Shown: piece by piece, positions 7,562 to 15,918 of the stretch
Numbering within the stretch: the stretch's first letter is position 1
How the letters are laid out: every line of letters starts with the position of its first letter
DNA from: Prevotella sp.
GTDB lineage: Bacteria > Bacteroidota > Bacteroidia > Bacteroidales > Bacteroidaceae
Assembly: GCA_017619375.1 (NCBI GenBank)
Contig: JAFZSL010000070.1
Span: 1-64,000 of the forward strand
Direction of reading: 5' to 3'
DNA: 64,000 nt
Position numbers and translations under genes: made by a program
The notes under the pieces: generated by a model
Database searches by the model: none
Told to the model about the DNA's origin: nothing
Seen by the model: the letters and a program-made list of their open reading frames with translations, nothing else

Positions 7562-9214
7562 TTATATTGATAAAATGTCATTATTTCCACCAGTGTCCCC
7601 CGCTGATGAAATGTCATGATTCCCATCAGTGTCCCCCGCTCCATAAGCAGAGTAACTTACTCCCCCTCTAAGATTAGAGGGGGCAGGGGGCGTTGATCTA
7701 GAAGTAACCCTTTTTTGAAACTCCAATATGCTGTTAATGATGGCTTGTGGTTGTTGAAAGACTATTATATTCTCAAACCGAAGGGTGTATATGCCAAAGT
7801 TATAAAGCAATTCTTCATCACGTTCCATATCATATTCCGGGGTGGCTCCATAATAGTGATAGTTACCATCCAATTCGATTGCGAGTTTCAGGGCAGGACA
7901 ATAGAAATCCAGGATGTGGTTGCCCACGCTATATTGTCGGCGGAATTGCAATCCGTTGATTCGTTTTGCTTTCAACAATTTCCACAAACCTCCTTCCGCA
8001 GGAGTTCCATTAGAGCGGAGTTGGCGACGAAAGCTTTTCATTTCTTGTCTGTTCATCGGATGATAGGTAGGGGTAGTCAACGCCCCCTGGCCCCCTCTAA
8101 TCTTAGAGGGGGAGTGAGTTACATCACTTGCTTCGACGTGAGTGGTTGGAGAAGTTGACCTATTTGATAACCATTTATCGGAAACATAGGTATAATACTG
8201 CATGGTAAGACAGTGGATGGAGCCATGCTGGCGGATGATTGTACGGGCGTCCAAAGGCACCACATCACGGCCAGGAAACGCACCGCCGATGGTCTTGCAA
8301 GCCTGGGCGTCATTGTCGGGTTGACCGTATGTTGGAACAATGACGGCTCCGTTGAGAACAAGATAATTGGCATACGTGGCAGGCAGGCGTTCCCCGTTTT
8401 CCATAATCGCTCGTGGCATGGGGAGGGGTAGCAGCCGATAGGGGTTCCCTTCGATGGTGCGCAAGGTGGACAGTTGATGCTCAAGGGCTTGGAAGTCGGC
8501 ATGCTGCGCATCGGAAGGGTCGTCGCTGCACACATAGAGCAAGGTGTCGCCAGGAGCGCAACGCACGATGGTGTCGATGTGTCCATCAGTATCGTCGCCT
8601 ATCAGGTTGCCATGGTCGAGCCACACCACGCGGGCTGCATGCAGACGACGTTTTAACTCGCGTTCCAGACCTTCTCGGTCAAGGTCGTTGCGATGAGGCG
8701 CCATCAGGCACATGCTCGTTGTGAAAATCGTGCCCGCCCCATCGCTCTCCACGGAGCCGCCTTCGAGAACAAAGTCGTTGTGGTCATCAAGGGGGCCAAG
8801 GATACCGCCTTCAGAGAGATGGCGGTTGATGGCATTGTCGAGCGTAGCGGGGAACTTGTCTCCCCAACCGTTGAAACGGAAATCGAGCAACCTTGGACTG
8901 GCGGTGCTGCCTGCAGCCGGCAAAAGGGTGAGGGCGCCATGGTCCCGAGCCCACGTGTCGTTGGTGTCACATTGGAAGAAAGTGACACGACGGAGAGATT
9001 CCGGCGACAGTCGCGATGCCAATGTTGAACGCGTGGAGGCCGGGTCGGGAGTGACAACCAACAGGGACTCATAGCGCGTGATGACGGACGACAGTTCGAC
9101 GAACGTTTCCGTAATGTCTGTCAGGTAGTCTGACCAGTCGGTGCCGGCATGGGGCCAAGTCAGTTGGATGCACCGCTGGCGCTCCCATTCCGCAGGGAAA
9201 TACAGGTTGTCCAT
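7562..9214 (-). CDS. aguA: Agmatine deiminase with C-terminal DUF559 domain
   Basis: A 550-residue protein when started at the ATG complementary to 9212-9214, where the family alignment begins (MDNLYFPAEWERQ). Residues 1-342 are a complete agmatine deiminase (porphyromonas-type PAD fold) with NDTWARDHG near 85-93, DTDGHID near 208-214 and catalytic Cys335 in GSIHCLTMQ; it converts agmatine to N-carbamoylputrescine. After a linker, a second in-frame Met (residue 387) starts a DUF559 domain with NGTPAEGGLWKLLKAKR, LQFRRQYSVGNHILDFYC and LAIELDGNYH, a Vsr/PD-(D/E)XK-like nuclease fold. The protein ends in two 12-residue repeats (AGDTDGNHDISS). The DUF559 part lies within an inverted-repeat cassette, so the fusion looks acquired. 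Whether one polypeptide or a separately started DUF559 protein is made is unknown. Confidence 0.9.
   Translation of the reverse strand: MDNLYFPAEWERQRCIQLTWPHAGTDWSDYLTDITETFVELSSVITRYESLLVVTPDPASTRSTLASRLSPESLRRVTFFQCDTNDTWARDHGALTLLPAAGSTASPRLLDFRFNGWGDKFPATLDNAINRHLSEGGILGPLDDHNDFVLEGGSVESDGAGTIFTTSMCLMAPHRNDLDREGLERELKRRLHAARVVWLDHGNLIGDDTDGHIDTIVRCAPGDTLLYVCSDDPSDAQHADFQALEHQLSTLRTIEGNPYRLLPLPMPRAIMENGERLPATYANYLVLNGAVIVPTYGQPDNDAQACKTIGGAFPGRDVVPLDARTIIRQHGSIHCLTMQYYTYVSDKWLSNRSTSPTTHVEASDVTHSPSKIRGGQGALTTPTYHPMNRQEMKSFRRQLRSNGTPAEGGLWKLLKAKRINGLQFRRQYSVGNHILDFYCPALKLAIELDGNYHYYGATPEYDMERDEELLYNFGIYTLRFENIIVFQQPQAIINSILEFQKRVTSRSTPPAPSNLRGGVSYSAYGAGDTDGNHDISSAGDTGGNNDILSI
7573..7640 (-). 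repeat. 36-bp tandem duplication at the aguA 3' end
   Basis: Two 32-base copies (7573-7604 and 7609-7640) differ at a few positions and recur with a 36-base period, so the reading frame is kept. They encode the paired tail AGDTDGNHDISS / AGDTGGNNDILS. The duplication lies just outside the left inverted repeat of the DUF559 cassette. Confidence 0.85.
7652..8122 (-). mobile_element. DUF559 cassette bounded by inverted repeats
   Basis: A 471-bp segment whose ends, 7652-7695 (44 bp) and 8078-8122 (45 bp), are near-exact inverted copies of each other, differing by one substitution and one extra base. Each end contains its own 22-base palindrome (7662-7683 and 8091-8112) with 10-bp arms CCCCCTCTAA/TTAGAGGGGG. 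The interior encodes only a DUF559 domain, starting at the ATG complementary to 8054-8056. No target-site duplication was found. The arrangement resembles a small non-autonomous or nuclease-driven element; mobility is inferred, not shown. Similar palindromes beside DUF559 genes would be the test. Confidence 0.7.
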
Positions 9215-9236
9215 GGAGATGCTTGCTATTGAGTTA

Positions 9237-9268
9237 CAAAAATAGGAAAAACATTTCATTCAGCCAAC
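9237..9268 (-). promoter_or_regulatory. Promoter of aguA-aguB
   Basis: On the minus strand TATTTTTG (9237-9244) is preceded by GTTG (9265-9268) with a 20-base spacer, close to the TTTG / TAnnTTTG consensus. It sits 22 bases before the chosen aguA ATG and supports that start over the in-frame ATG complementary to 9257-9259, which would lie upstream of the predicted transcript. Confidence 0.6.
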
Positions 9269-9305
9269 CACTTGAATGGGAAAACCTCAAAAAAAGCAAT
9301 TTTGT

Positions 9306-9336
9306 TTTGCCCTTATCTTTTTTTTTCTTATTTTTG
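9306..9336 (+). promoter_or_regulatory. Promoter of L,D-transpeptidase gene
   Basis: TTTG at 9306-9309, a 19-base spacer and TATTTTTG at 9329-9336 form a perfect Bacteroidetes promoter, 36 bases before the ATG at 9373. It is divergent from the aguA promoter, so the two share about 60 bases of regulatory DNA. Confidence 0.75.
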
Positions 9337-9372
9337 CATCCATAAGTAAGAATTTTTTATTGGACAGATAAT

Positions 9373-10176
9373 ATGGAAAACAAACAAACTGTCAAGAAAG
9401 CAAAAACCGTGGTGGCATTCGTGGCCGCATTGGTTTTCCTTGCAGCTTGCCATGGAGCGGGAGAAAAGGGTGAAAACAAGTCTTTCATAGATGCCAAGGG
9501 AAACAAGGTGGAACAGGGTAATGCCGTAGAAGAGGCTCTGCCTTATTCCGGGGATGATGTGGGAGAGAAGACTTTTGAAGAATACGGGAAAACGACCATA
9601 AGGTTGGAGCCTGACTCAAGCTTCAGCCATCCTGACATGAAGAAAGTGAAGGAAAACTGTTTCATCGTCATGTCTAAAAAGGACTATTACCTCTATGTCT
9701 ATGAGCCACAGGGGGAAGACACCGTGATGCTGGCCAGGTATGACTGTTGTTTCGCACTCAATAAAGGGGACAAGGAAAAGGAAGGGGACATGAGAACACC
9801 TCATTGTACCATGGAAGACCCTTTCGTCATCACCGAAATAGTGGATGCTTCAGGATGGGAGCATGACTTCGGAGACGAAAGAGGGAAAATCCTGTCATAC
9901 GGACGTTATTTCCATCGGCTCGATGCCAAAGGGCACAAGGGCATTGGCATCCATGGAAGCACCAACAACGAGAACAGCGTGCCAGGAAGGGCCAGCGAGG
10001 GGTGCATCAGGCTCCATGACAAAGACATCAAGGATTTGGGTGACAATTACACCTATGTGGGGATGCCTGTGGTCATCAAGGCAGAGAACGTGGACGACTT
10101 GCCCTTCGAAATCCATGCCATGAAAAAGCAGGGCATCAAGAGAAAAAGGCACATCGACCCGGAAAAAGCGCTTTAG
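9373..10176 (+). CDS. L,D-transpeptidase (YkuD) lipoprotein
   Basis: A 267-residue exported protein. The N-terminal signal ends in a lipobox LAAC with the lipidated Cys at 26. The C-terminal half is a YkuD domain with the signature H194-G-S followed by ASEGC211IRL, where Cys211 is the expected acyl-enzyme nucleophile. Such enzymes form or remodel peptide cross-links or attach proteins to peptidoglycan in the periplasm. An acidic, Lys-rich linker (about 27-85) separates anchor and domain. The next gene, a membrane-anchored nuclease, follows after 44 bases without a visible promoter or terminator, so the two are probably co-transcribed. Confidence 0.88.
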   Translation: MENKQTVKKAKTVVAFVAALVFLAACHGAGEKGENKSFIDAKGNKVEQGNAVEEALPYSGDDVGEKTFEEYGKTTIRLEPDSSFSHPDMKKVKENCFIVMSKKDYYLYVYEPQGEDTVMLARYDCCFALNKGDKEKEGDMRTPHCTMEDPFVITEIVDASGWEHDFGDERGKILSYGRYFHRLDAKGHKGIGIHGSTNNENSVPGRASEGCIRLHDKDIKDLGDNYTYVGMPVVIKAENVDDLPFEIHAMKKQGIKRKRHIDPEKAL

Positions 10177-10220
10177 CCTTTAGTGATAAGTTCTGCTCGT
10201 GATACCTTAACAGTTTTGCC

Positions 10221-11201
10221 ATGAGAAAAGGAAGAAGAACAGGGAAAGGGGGAATACTGCGAAGATTGGGAAAAAAGCGCAATGTGAAACTTCTGCTGTT
10301 AGTCCTCGTCCTCGCCTTGATAGTGGTGGGAAGGTATTACGGAATCGGTATCCTAAATGGCAATGACGGCGGTGACATCCAGCCTGAATTATTTGACCAA
10401 GGGGCTTCCAAGGGAAACTCCGGGTCTTCTGAAGTCAACACCGGGAATGATGAGCGCGAGAGGAGGAATCGGAAAATGGAATATCCGGCTCCACTCAAAA
10501 ACACCAGTGAAATCATGCTCCAAAGAGAAGGGTACACCGTCTCATACAACAAAGACAGGAAAGTGCCCAACTGGGTGGCGTGGCATCTCACTGCAGAGCA
10601 CACCAAAGGGCAAAACTATCGGGATGGAATGGATTTTTATGAAGACATGGAGGTGCCGGCGCCAAGAGCTACGGCCGATGACTACTTCCGTTCCAAATAC
10701 GACAGGGGGCACATGTGCCCTTCCGGTGACAACAAATGGAGCTCGAAAGCCCAAAAGCAGACGTTCCTTTACTCCAACATGTGTCCGCAGAACCATGATT
10801 TGAACAAGGGTGACTGGAACGACTTGGAAATACAATGCCGGTACTGGGCCAAAGAGGTGGGGGATGTCTACATCGTGACGGGGCCGGTGTTCTACAATGG
10901 GGTGAAACAAACCATAGGGAACCACAAGGTGGCAGTGCCTGACGCTTTCTTCAAAGTGCTGCTCGCCAAAGGCAGGAAGACCAAGGCCATAGGATTCGTA
11001 TATCCCAACCAGTCTGGTCACAAGGATATGAACGAGTATGTAGTCTCTGTAGACAAGGTGGAGAGCATCACGGGCATGGACTTCTTTTCCTTGCTCGACG
11101 ACCGGGTGGAAGAGGATGTGGAGTCTGCCACTTACCAGAGGATGATTGATGAATGGAAAGTGGAAAAGGCTGTCTCGTATTTCAATGAGCGAAACAACTG
11201 A
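10221..11201 (+). CDS. Membrane-anchored DNA/RNA non-specific endonuclease
   Basis: A 326-residue protein with a basic N-terminus and one transmembrane segment (about 24-42), then a Ser/Asn-rich linker and a NUC1-type (beta-beta-alpha metal) nuclease domain. The DRGHM signature is at 161-165 with catalytic His164, and the metal-binding region NMCPQNHDLNKGDW follows about 25 residues later. The topology places the nuclease outside the inner membrane. Family members degrade DNA or RNA for nutrient scavenging or defence against incoming nucleic acid; which applies here is not visible. It probably shares a transcript with the L,D-transpeptidase. Confidence 0.88.
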   Translation: MRKGRRTGKGGILRRLGKKRNVKLLLLVLVLALIVVGRYYGIGILNGNDGGDIQPELFDQGASKGNSGSSEVNTGNDERERRNRKMEYPAPLKNTSEIMLQREGYTVSYNKDRKVPNWVAWHLTAEHTKGQNYRDGMDFYEDMEVPAPRATADDYFRSKYDRGHMCPSGDNKWSSKAQKQTFLYSNMCPQNHDLNKGDWNDLEIQCRYWAKEVGDVYIVTGPVFYNGVKQTIGNHKVAVPDAFFKVLLAKGRKTKAIGFVYPNQSGHKDMNEYVVSVDKVESITGMDFFSLLDDRVEEDVESATYQRMIDEWKVEKAVSYFNERNN

Positions 11202-11280
11202 TGTCGCTCATCTTTGGCCCCGGCTTGTATGCTAACCAATCGTTGATGGCAAAGAATGCCGGCATATGGAAGGAATAAAT

Positions 11281-11400
11281 TCAATTCCATAGATGGTTGT
11301 CGTCCTTGCCTTCTTCACCCAGTATCCATTGGAGGGCGAGTCCCAGCACCACAAGAGGAATAAGCCAACTCTTCAAAGAGTCGGGCCAAAGTTGCTTCAT
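11281..11400 (-). CDS. Small hypothetical membrane protein (39 aa)
   Basis: A 39-codon reading frame from an ATG complementary to 11398-11400. It has one central hydrophobic stretch (WLIPLVVLGLALQWILG) and a charged C-terminus ending in HLWN. The frame stays open further upstream, but that extension is Cys/Arg-rich and not protein-like. No promoter was found. It may be a real single-pass microprotein or chance; family membership is not recognised. Confidence 0.35.
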   Translation of the reverse strand: MKQLWPDSLKSWLIPLVVLGLALQWILGEEGKDDNHLWN

Positions 11401-11510
11401 ACTGTTCAGGTGTTTCTTTTCTAATTGACAGAAAGATGAACAAAGACATCTTCGGGTTAACCTAAATATTGAAAAATCACCACGTTCGTTCATTTTTTTG
11501 CAATTCTTGC

Positions 11511-11540
11511 ATTGGGGAATGAAAATTTTTTGTATATTTG
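11511..11540 (+). promoter_or_regulatory. Promoter of dockerin-type protein gene
   Basis: TATATTTG at 11533-11540 matches the -7 element, with ATTG at 11511-11514 about 18 bases upstream as a weaker -33. The predicted leader is about 75 bases long and AT-rich. Confidence 0.55.
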
Positions 11541-11620
11541 TCGCAAATTAGCCTAAGCCTATTATTTCGCACCTGTCAACATTATCGCAGGAGATTTATT
11601 AACTTTATATTTTTACCTTT

Positions 11621-14600
11621 ATGAAAATTGCAAAACTACTTGTCTTATGTGCAGTGTTGCTTTTTGGAAGCAATGCAGCAAGAGCCGTAAGCAGCAACGT
11701 GTGGACACCACCGTCTGTTTCGGAATTCGCAACAATGGAGGAAGGGGCAATCTATTACTTCTACCTTCCCGATTGTGAACTCTTTTTCACCGAGGGCAAC
11801 GCCTGGGGCACCCAAGCCAGCGCAGGCCCGACGGGCTTGAAAGTGAGAATCGACCCTGTGGAAGGCAAAACCGGTGTTTACACCCTTACCGACTTCTCGA
11901 AGGTCAAGAACAACTGGCTCATGTGGTGGTTCGTCGATGACGGCGTCTACATGTACGTGGATTACAACGGGCAAGCCGACTACCTGTGGGAAATCACCAC
12001 CTTGTCCAACAACACCTATCGCTTCTCACCCTCTGCCGAGAACCCCAACGCCAACAACAACACGTTGTTTGTGGGTCTCAACCGCACCGAGAATCCCGAC
12101 AACACCGTGCTGACGGCCAACAACACCGCCGACGGAGGAGCCTACATCAACTGGAAACTGGTTCCTGAGGCTGCCGGCGATGCCTACTATGACTACTGCA
12201 AGGTATATGACGCCGCCATGCAGTTGAAAGACCTGCTCGACGAAGCAGAGGAAATCAACGCCAGCGTGGCTGACCAGATTGCTGTCTACAACAATACCAA
12301 CAGCACACTTGAAGAGCTCAATGCGGCTATCGAGGACACCAAGGCTGCCATCGAGGCACGCAAGCAAGAAATTGCCCAAGAGCAATACGCCAGCGCCACT
12401 CCTTCCAACCCTGTCGATGTGACGAGTCTCTTCATCCAGAACCCAACCTTCGCAAACAACAACTTGTCTGGATGGGCTGGTTCCGGTTGGGCAGCCAATG
12501 GTGGAAAAGAGAATGCCGAGCGCTACAATATGAACTACGACACTTATCAGGAACTCGAAGGACTTCGTGAAGGTGTTTATAAGTTCAGCGCCAATGCGTT
12601 CTATCGTGCAGGTAATGCACAACCCGCCTACGACAACTACAAGGCAGGAAACAAGGAATCGAAATACGCCAAGTTGTATGCCACCGCTGGCGACAACGAT
12701 ATGGAATCAAGTATCAAATCGCCCTTCTCTGCAAGCCTGAGCGCACAAATGACCACCGGCTCCTGGGCTTCCGCCACCGATACAGAGGCCAATATGACTT
12801 TCTGGATTCCGAACAACATGGTGGCAGCCGATGAGTTCTTCAAAGCCGGCCACTGCAACGACAACGAGGTCTATATGTATGTGGGTAGCGACGGCACCCT
12901 GAAGGTTGGCGCCCGTAAGAGCACCACCATTGGTGGCGACTGGAGCATCTTTGACGACTTCGCACTCACATACTATGGAAAGGGAAGTGATGCCATCATA
13001 TTCCTCAGAACTGCCTACCTCGACGCTCTTGAGGTCTTAGACTTGACCGGTGTCATTTATACCAAGTCCTATCTCACCGCCTACAACACCGGTGTCAGTT
13101 CGCTGAGGTCAGCCAATACCGTAGAGAAGATCTACACCGCCATGGAGGCCATCAAGACTGCCAAAGACAACTTGGATACGAATATCGACCTTTGGAAGCA
13201 ACTCGCCGAACTTCGCGACAAGGCCTTGGAAGCAGCCAACGCAACCGACTATCAAGCATCCTACCGCAACAAGTGCAAGACATGGGCCAATACCGACTAT
13301 CCATCATTGGTCAACGAACGTGCACTCTCCAACGAAGAGCTTGAGGCTGAAATCGCCAAGGTGCAAGCCATGATCGATGAAGTCTATCGCCATCCGGGTG
13401 CTGATGAAGTGGACATGACCAACCTGATGGTGAATCCCGGATTTGAGGATGGATTCAACGGATGGACGAAAGAGGCTGCCGGCGGCGGCAACGTCAATAT
13501 CGGCGGCAACAACGCCAACCATTGCTACGAGGCTTGGAACAATGCCAACTTCGACATCTACCAGATCATTCAGAACGCACCGAAAGGTGTCTATGAAATC
13601 TCCGTTCAAGGCTTCTACCGCTATGGACGCGGCAACTACACCGCTTACCTGAATGGTGAACCTTACACCACCAAGGAGGGATGCCCCGTGTTTGTCTATC
13701 TCAACACCAACGCCACACCGTTCACCAACGTCTATGGAGACCCCGTGCAAATCACGGATGAAAGTTTTTATGGCTCCGGCTTCGAAAGCCAAACTCTTGC
13801 TGACGGTACCGTACTCTACTTCCCCAACACCATGGACAATGCCGCCGTGGCCTTCAGCAACGGCATGTACACCCAGTCGGCCTTCGGCCTCGTGGCCAAT
13901 GACGGCGACCCGATGCGCATCGGCGTGAAGGGCTGCACCAACCAGTTGAATGACAGCTGGTCCATCTGGGACAACTTCAAGATTACATGGTGCGGTTTCA
14001 AGGCCGACGTGGTGAAACCTATTCTCCAGGAAGCCATCGCTGAAGCAGAAGCCTCGCTGAACAGCCCCATCGGCAGCGACATCATAGCCACCCTTCAAGC
14101 AGCCATCAACCAAGGCAAGGCCGTGGTGAACGGCACCGATGGAGAAGCCATGTTCGCAGCACTGACAGCCCTCTGGGACCTGAAAGATGCCGTGAATGAG
14201 TCGAAGGCTCTCTTCGCTACCTTGGCTGCAGCCAATGAGGAACTTGCAACAGCCATCAGCGGTGCCGTGGCATCCTCTGACATCGTTTCTGAGGCCAATA
14301 CGCTGAACAGCACCATCACAAACGGCATTGCCAACCACTCCTATGCCAACAGCGACGTGGAAGGTCTCATCCAGGACATCAACACGATGATCCATCGTCT
14401 GGGCATCCCGCAGAATATGGGCGAAGCAACTGCTTCCAACCCCGTGGAGTGCACCACCATCATCATTAACCCGGCGTACGATAACGCCAATGACAATGGC
14501 TGGAACGGCAACGCTGCTATCAACGGCACGTCGCTGAACGCTGAGAAGTACAACACCACCTTCAACTACTTCCAAGATCTCTCCGGTCTGCCCGCTGGCA

Positions 14601-15211
14601 AGTACCGTGTTGTCTTGCAAGGCTTCTATCGTGCAGGTTTAGCCGACAATGACTACAACACCTACGTCGAGGATCCCACCGCCAACAACAACGCAGTGCT
14701 CTATGCCACCGTTGGCGAGAAGACCACAAGTTCAAGCCTGAAGCGTCTGGCTTCTGAAGCACAGACGATGGAAAGCCTCACCGATGGCTGGGTATGGGCA
14801 AGCGAAGCAAACAATCTGGCAGTGCCCAACTCGATGGTGGCTGCTGGCGAAGCCTTCAACACCTTCAATGCCACTGGCACCGAAAGACTTTACGCTGGCA
14901 ACACTGTTGAGGCAGTTGTTGGAAATGATGGAAAGCTCACGATTGGTTTGAGGAAGGATGTCCAAATTGACAGAGACTGGACCATTTGGGACAACTGGCA
15001 ACTGTTCTACCTGGGCAATGACAATGTTTTCATTGGTGATGCCAATGGCGACGGTCAGGTGAATATCACCGACGTCACAATTCTTGTGGATTATGTGCTC
15101 TCCCACAACGAAGAATTCATCAACTTGACCAATGCCGACATCAATGAAGACGGAGATTGGAACATCACCGACGTAACGCTCCTCGTCAACATCATTCTCA
15201 ATACAAATTGA
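11621..15211 (+). CDS. Large secreted multi-module protein with dockerin-like C-terminus
   Basis: A 1196-residue protein with a signal peptide (1-22, cleavage after SNAARA). It contains three related beta-sandwich modules, beginning near residues 273 (NPTFANNNLSGW), 604 (NPGFEDGFNGW) and 949 (NPAYDNANDNGW); each has the recurring element GVYxxxxxGFYRAG. Helical linkers rich in Ala, Glu and Asn lie between them (about 190-260, 455-590, 785-930). Residues 1139-1194 carry two EF-hand-like calcium loops, DANGDGQVNITD and DINEDGDWNITD, a type I dockerin-like pair common at the ends of Prevotella surface proteins. The modules resemble carbohydrate-binding domains, so glycan binding at the cell surface is plausible, but no catalytic domain is recognised. 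It is monocistronic, with its own promoter and terminator. Confidence 0.82.
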   Translation: MKIAKLLVLCAVLLFGSNAARAVSSNVWTPPSVSEFATMEEGAIYYFYLPDCELFFTEGNAWGTQASAGPTGLKVRIDPVEGKTGVYTLTDFSKVKNNWLMWWFVDDGVYMYVDYNGQADYLWEITTLSNNTYRFSPSAENPNANNNTLFVGLNRTENPDNTVLTANNTADGGAYINWKLVPEAAGDAYYDYCKVYDAAMQLKDLLDEAEEINASVADQIAVYNNTNSTLEELNAAIEDTKAAIEARKQEIAQEQYASATPSNPVDVTSLFIQNPTFANNNLSGWAGSGWAANGGKENAERYNMNYDTYQELEGLREGVYKFSANAFYRAGNAQPAYDNYKAGNKESKYAKLYATAGDNDMESSIKSPFSASLSAQMTTGSWASATDTEANMTFWIPNNMVAADEFFKAGHCNDNEVYMYVGSDGTLKVGARKSTTIGGDWSIFDDFALTYYGKGSDAIIFLRTAYLDALEVLDLTGVIYTKSYLTAYNTGVSSLRSANTVEKIYTAMEAIKTAKDNLDTNIDLWKQLAELRDKALEAANATDYQASYRNKCKTWANTDYPSLVNERALSNEELEAEIAKVQAMIDEVYRHPGADEVDMTNLMVNPGFEDGFNGWTKEAAGGGNVNIGGNNANHCYEAWNNANFDIYQIIQNAPKGVYEISVQGFYRYGRGNYTAYLNGEPYTTKEGCPVFVYLNTNATPFTNVYGDPVQITDESFYGSGFESQTLADGTVLYFPNTMDNAAVAFSNGMYTQSAFGLVANDGDPMRIGVKGCTNQLNDSWSIWDNFKITWCGFKADVVKPILQEAIAEAEASLNSPIGSDIIATLQAAINQGKAVVNGTDGEAMFAALTALWDLKDAVNESKALFATLAAANEELATAISGAVASSDIVSEANTLNSTITNGIANHSYANSDVEGLIQDINTMIHRLGIPQNMGEATASNPVECTTIIINPAYDNANDNGWNGNAAINGTSLNAEKYNTTFNYFQDLSGLPAGKYRVVLQGFYRAGLADNDYNTYVEDPTANNNAVLYATVGEKTTSSSLKRLASEAQTMESLTDGWVWASEANNLAVPNSMVAAGEAFNTFNATGTERLYAGNTVEAVVGNDGKLTIGLRKDVQIDRDWTIWDNWQLFYLGNDNVFIGDANGDGQVNITDVTILVDYVLSHNEEFINLTNADINEDGDWNITDVTLLVNIILNTN

Positions 15212-15260
15212 TTTCAAGAATGATGGCATGAGAATGCTCAAGCCATCTGGCACAAATAAG

Positions 15261-15296
15261 TGGAGGCAAGCATTGGTGCTTGCCTCCAACTTTTTT
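15261..15296 (+). terminator. Rho-independent terminator after dockerin-type gene
   Basis: A perfect 12-bp stem (15261-15272 with 15277-15288) and 4-base TTGG loop are followed by six T residues at 15291-15296. It lies about 50 bases after the stop at 15211. Confidence 0.9.
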
Positions 15297-15352
15297 CGAC
15301 TTTGTATGAATTTGCTTACGCTCAACTGACTTCAAACAAGACTCTCATTTTG

Positions 15353-15808
15353 TCAAAAACAGAAACGTGTCAGCAAAAACAGCAACAAAGCCACAACCCA
15401 TAGAATGGCAATCAACCTCCATGGGTGGTGGTTCTTTTCAAGCAACGATGTCACATGCTCCCCATAACGTTTCCACTCCTCTTTCTTCTCGGACTCAGGG
15501 ATGTGGGCTGTCTCGAAATAGACTTCCTTGAGATTGTTGATCCTTTTCAACGACGGGCTGAAATGTGTCTTGGCATACTCCAGCCATTGCAGGCTGAAGA
15601 GGTTCATCTTCTTTCTGAGGACAGATGATTTTGTGACTGCTTTCTTGGGTATTGACCTGACCAAGGTGATGATTTCCTGCTCTTGTTTCAAGAATTCGGG
15701 ACCTGGTTCGTCTAATTTCTGAATGTCTGTTTGCCACGATTGACCGAGAATTGTCAGTTTCTCCATAGCCAAATCCAATAATTCCATATACTCGTCAGTT
15801 GATGCCAT
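15353..15808 (-). CDS. Small tail-anchored membrane protein, function unknown
   Basis: A 151-residue protein when started at the ATG complementary to 15806-15808; an upstream extension of the frame runs through a terminator hairpin and is not credible. Most of the chain is charged and helical, rich in Lys and Glu, and the last 22 residues (WRLIAILWVVALLLFLLTRFCF) are one transmembrane segment. This suggests a cytoplasmic domain anchored at its C-terminus. No family is recognised. It follows putA on the same strand but a terminator lies between them. Confidence 0.6.
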   Translation of the reverse strand: MASTDEYMELLDLAMEKLTILGQSWQTDIQKLDEPGPEFLKQEQEIITLVRSIPKKAVTKSSVLRKKMNLFSLQWLEYAKTHFSPSLKRINNLKEVYFETAHIPESEKKEEWKRYGEHVTSLLEKNHHPWRLIAILWVVALLLFLLTRFCF

Positions 15809-15835
15809 ATTGCAAGTTGATTGATTGGTTGCTAC

Positions 15836-15876
15836 AAAAATAACAAGGACTTGTCCCAAATCGTGGGACAAGTCTT
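15836..15876 (-). terminator. Rho-independent terminator after putA
   Basis: A 13-bp stem (15846-15858 with 15864-15876, one G-U pair) with core ACTTGTCCCA and a 5-base loop. Read on the minus strand it is followed by a T-rich tract (15845-15836). It lies about 27 bases past the putA stop. Confidence 0.8.
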
Positions 15877-15880
15877 GCTT

Positions 15881-15918
15881 TTCAATCTTCAATTTTCAAT
15901 CTTCAATCGTCTTCAATC
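15881..15918. repeat. TTCAATCTTCAA-type short repeat at the putA 3' end
   Basis: A run of TTCAATC / TTCAATT heptads fills the spacer and continues into the final putA codons (the GAG-ATT-GAA-GAC-GAT-TGA end). The same heptads recur on both arms of the spacer at 22335-22437, marking a dispersed intergenic repeat. Confidence 0.7.

Noticed and set aside
13304-14620. 438-codon minus-strand frame inside the dockerin-type gene
   Set aside because: It mirrors the repeated Asn/Ala-rich modules of the plus-strand gene, has no recognisable domain, and the plus-strand gene has signal peptide, promoter and terminator.
15835-15842. Promoter -7 (TATTTTTG) for the tail-anchored protein gene
   Set aside because: The match coincides with the T-tract of the putA terminator and has no -33 at the right distance, so it is more likely part of the terminator.
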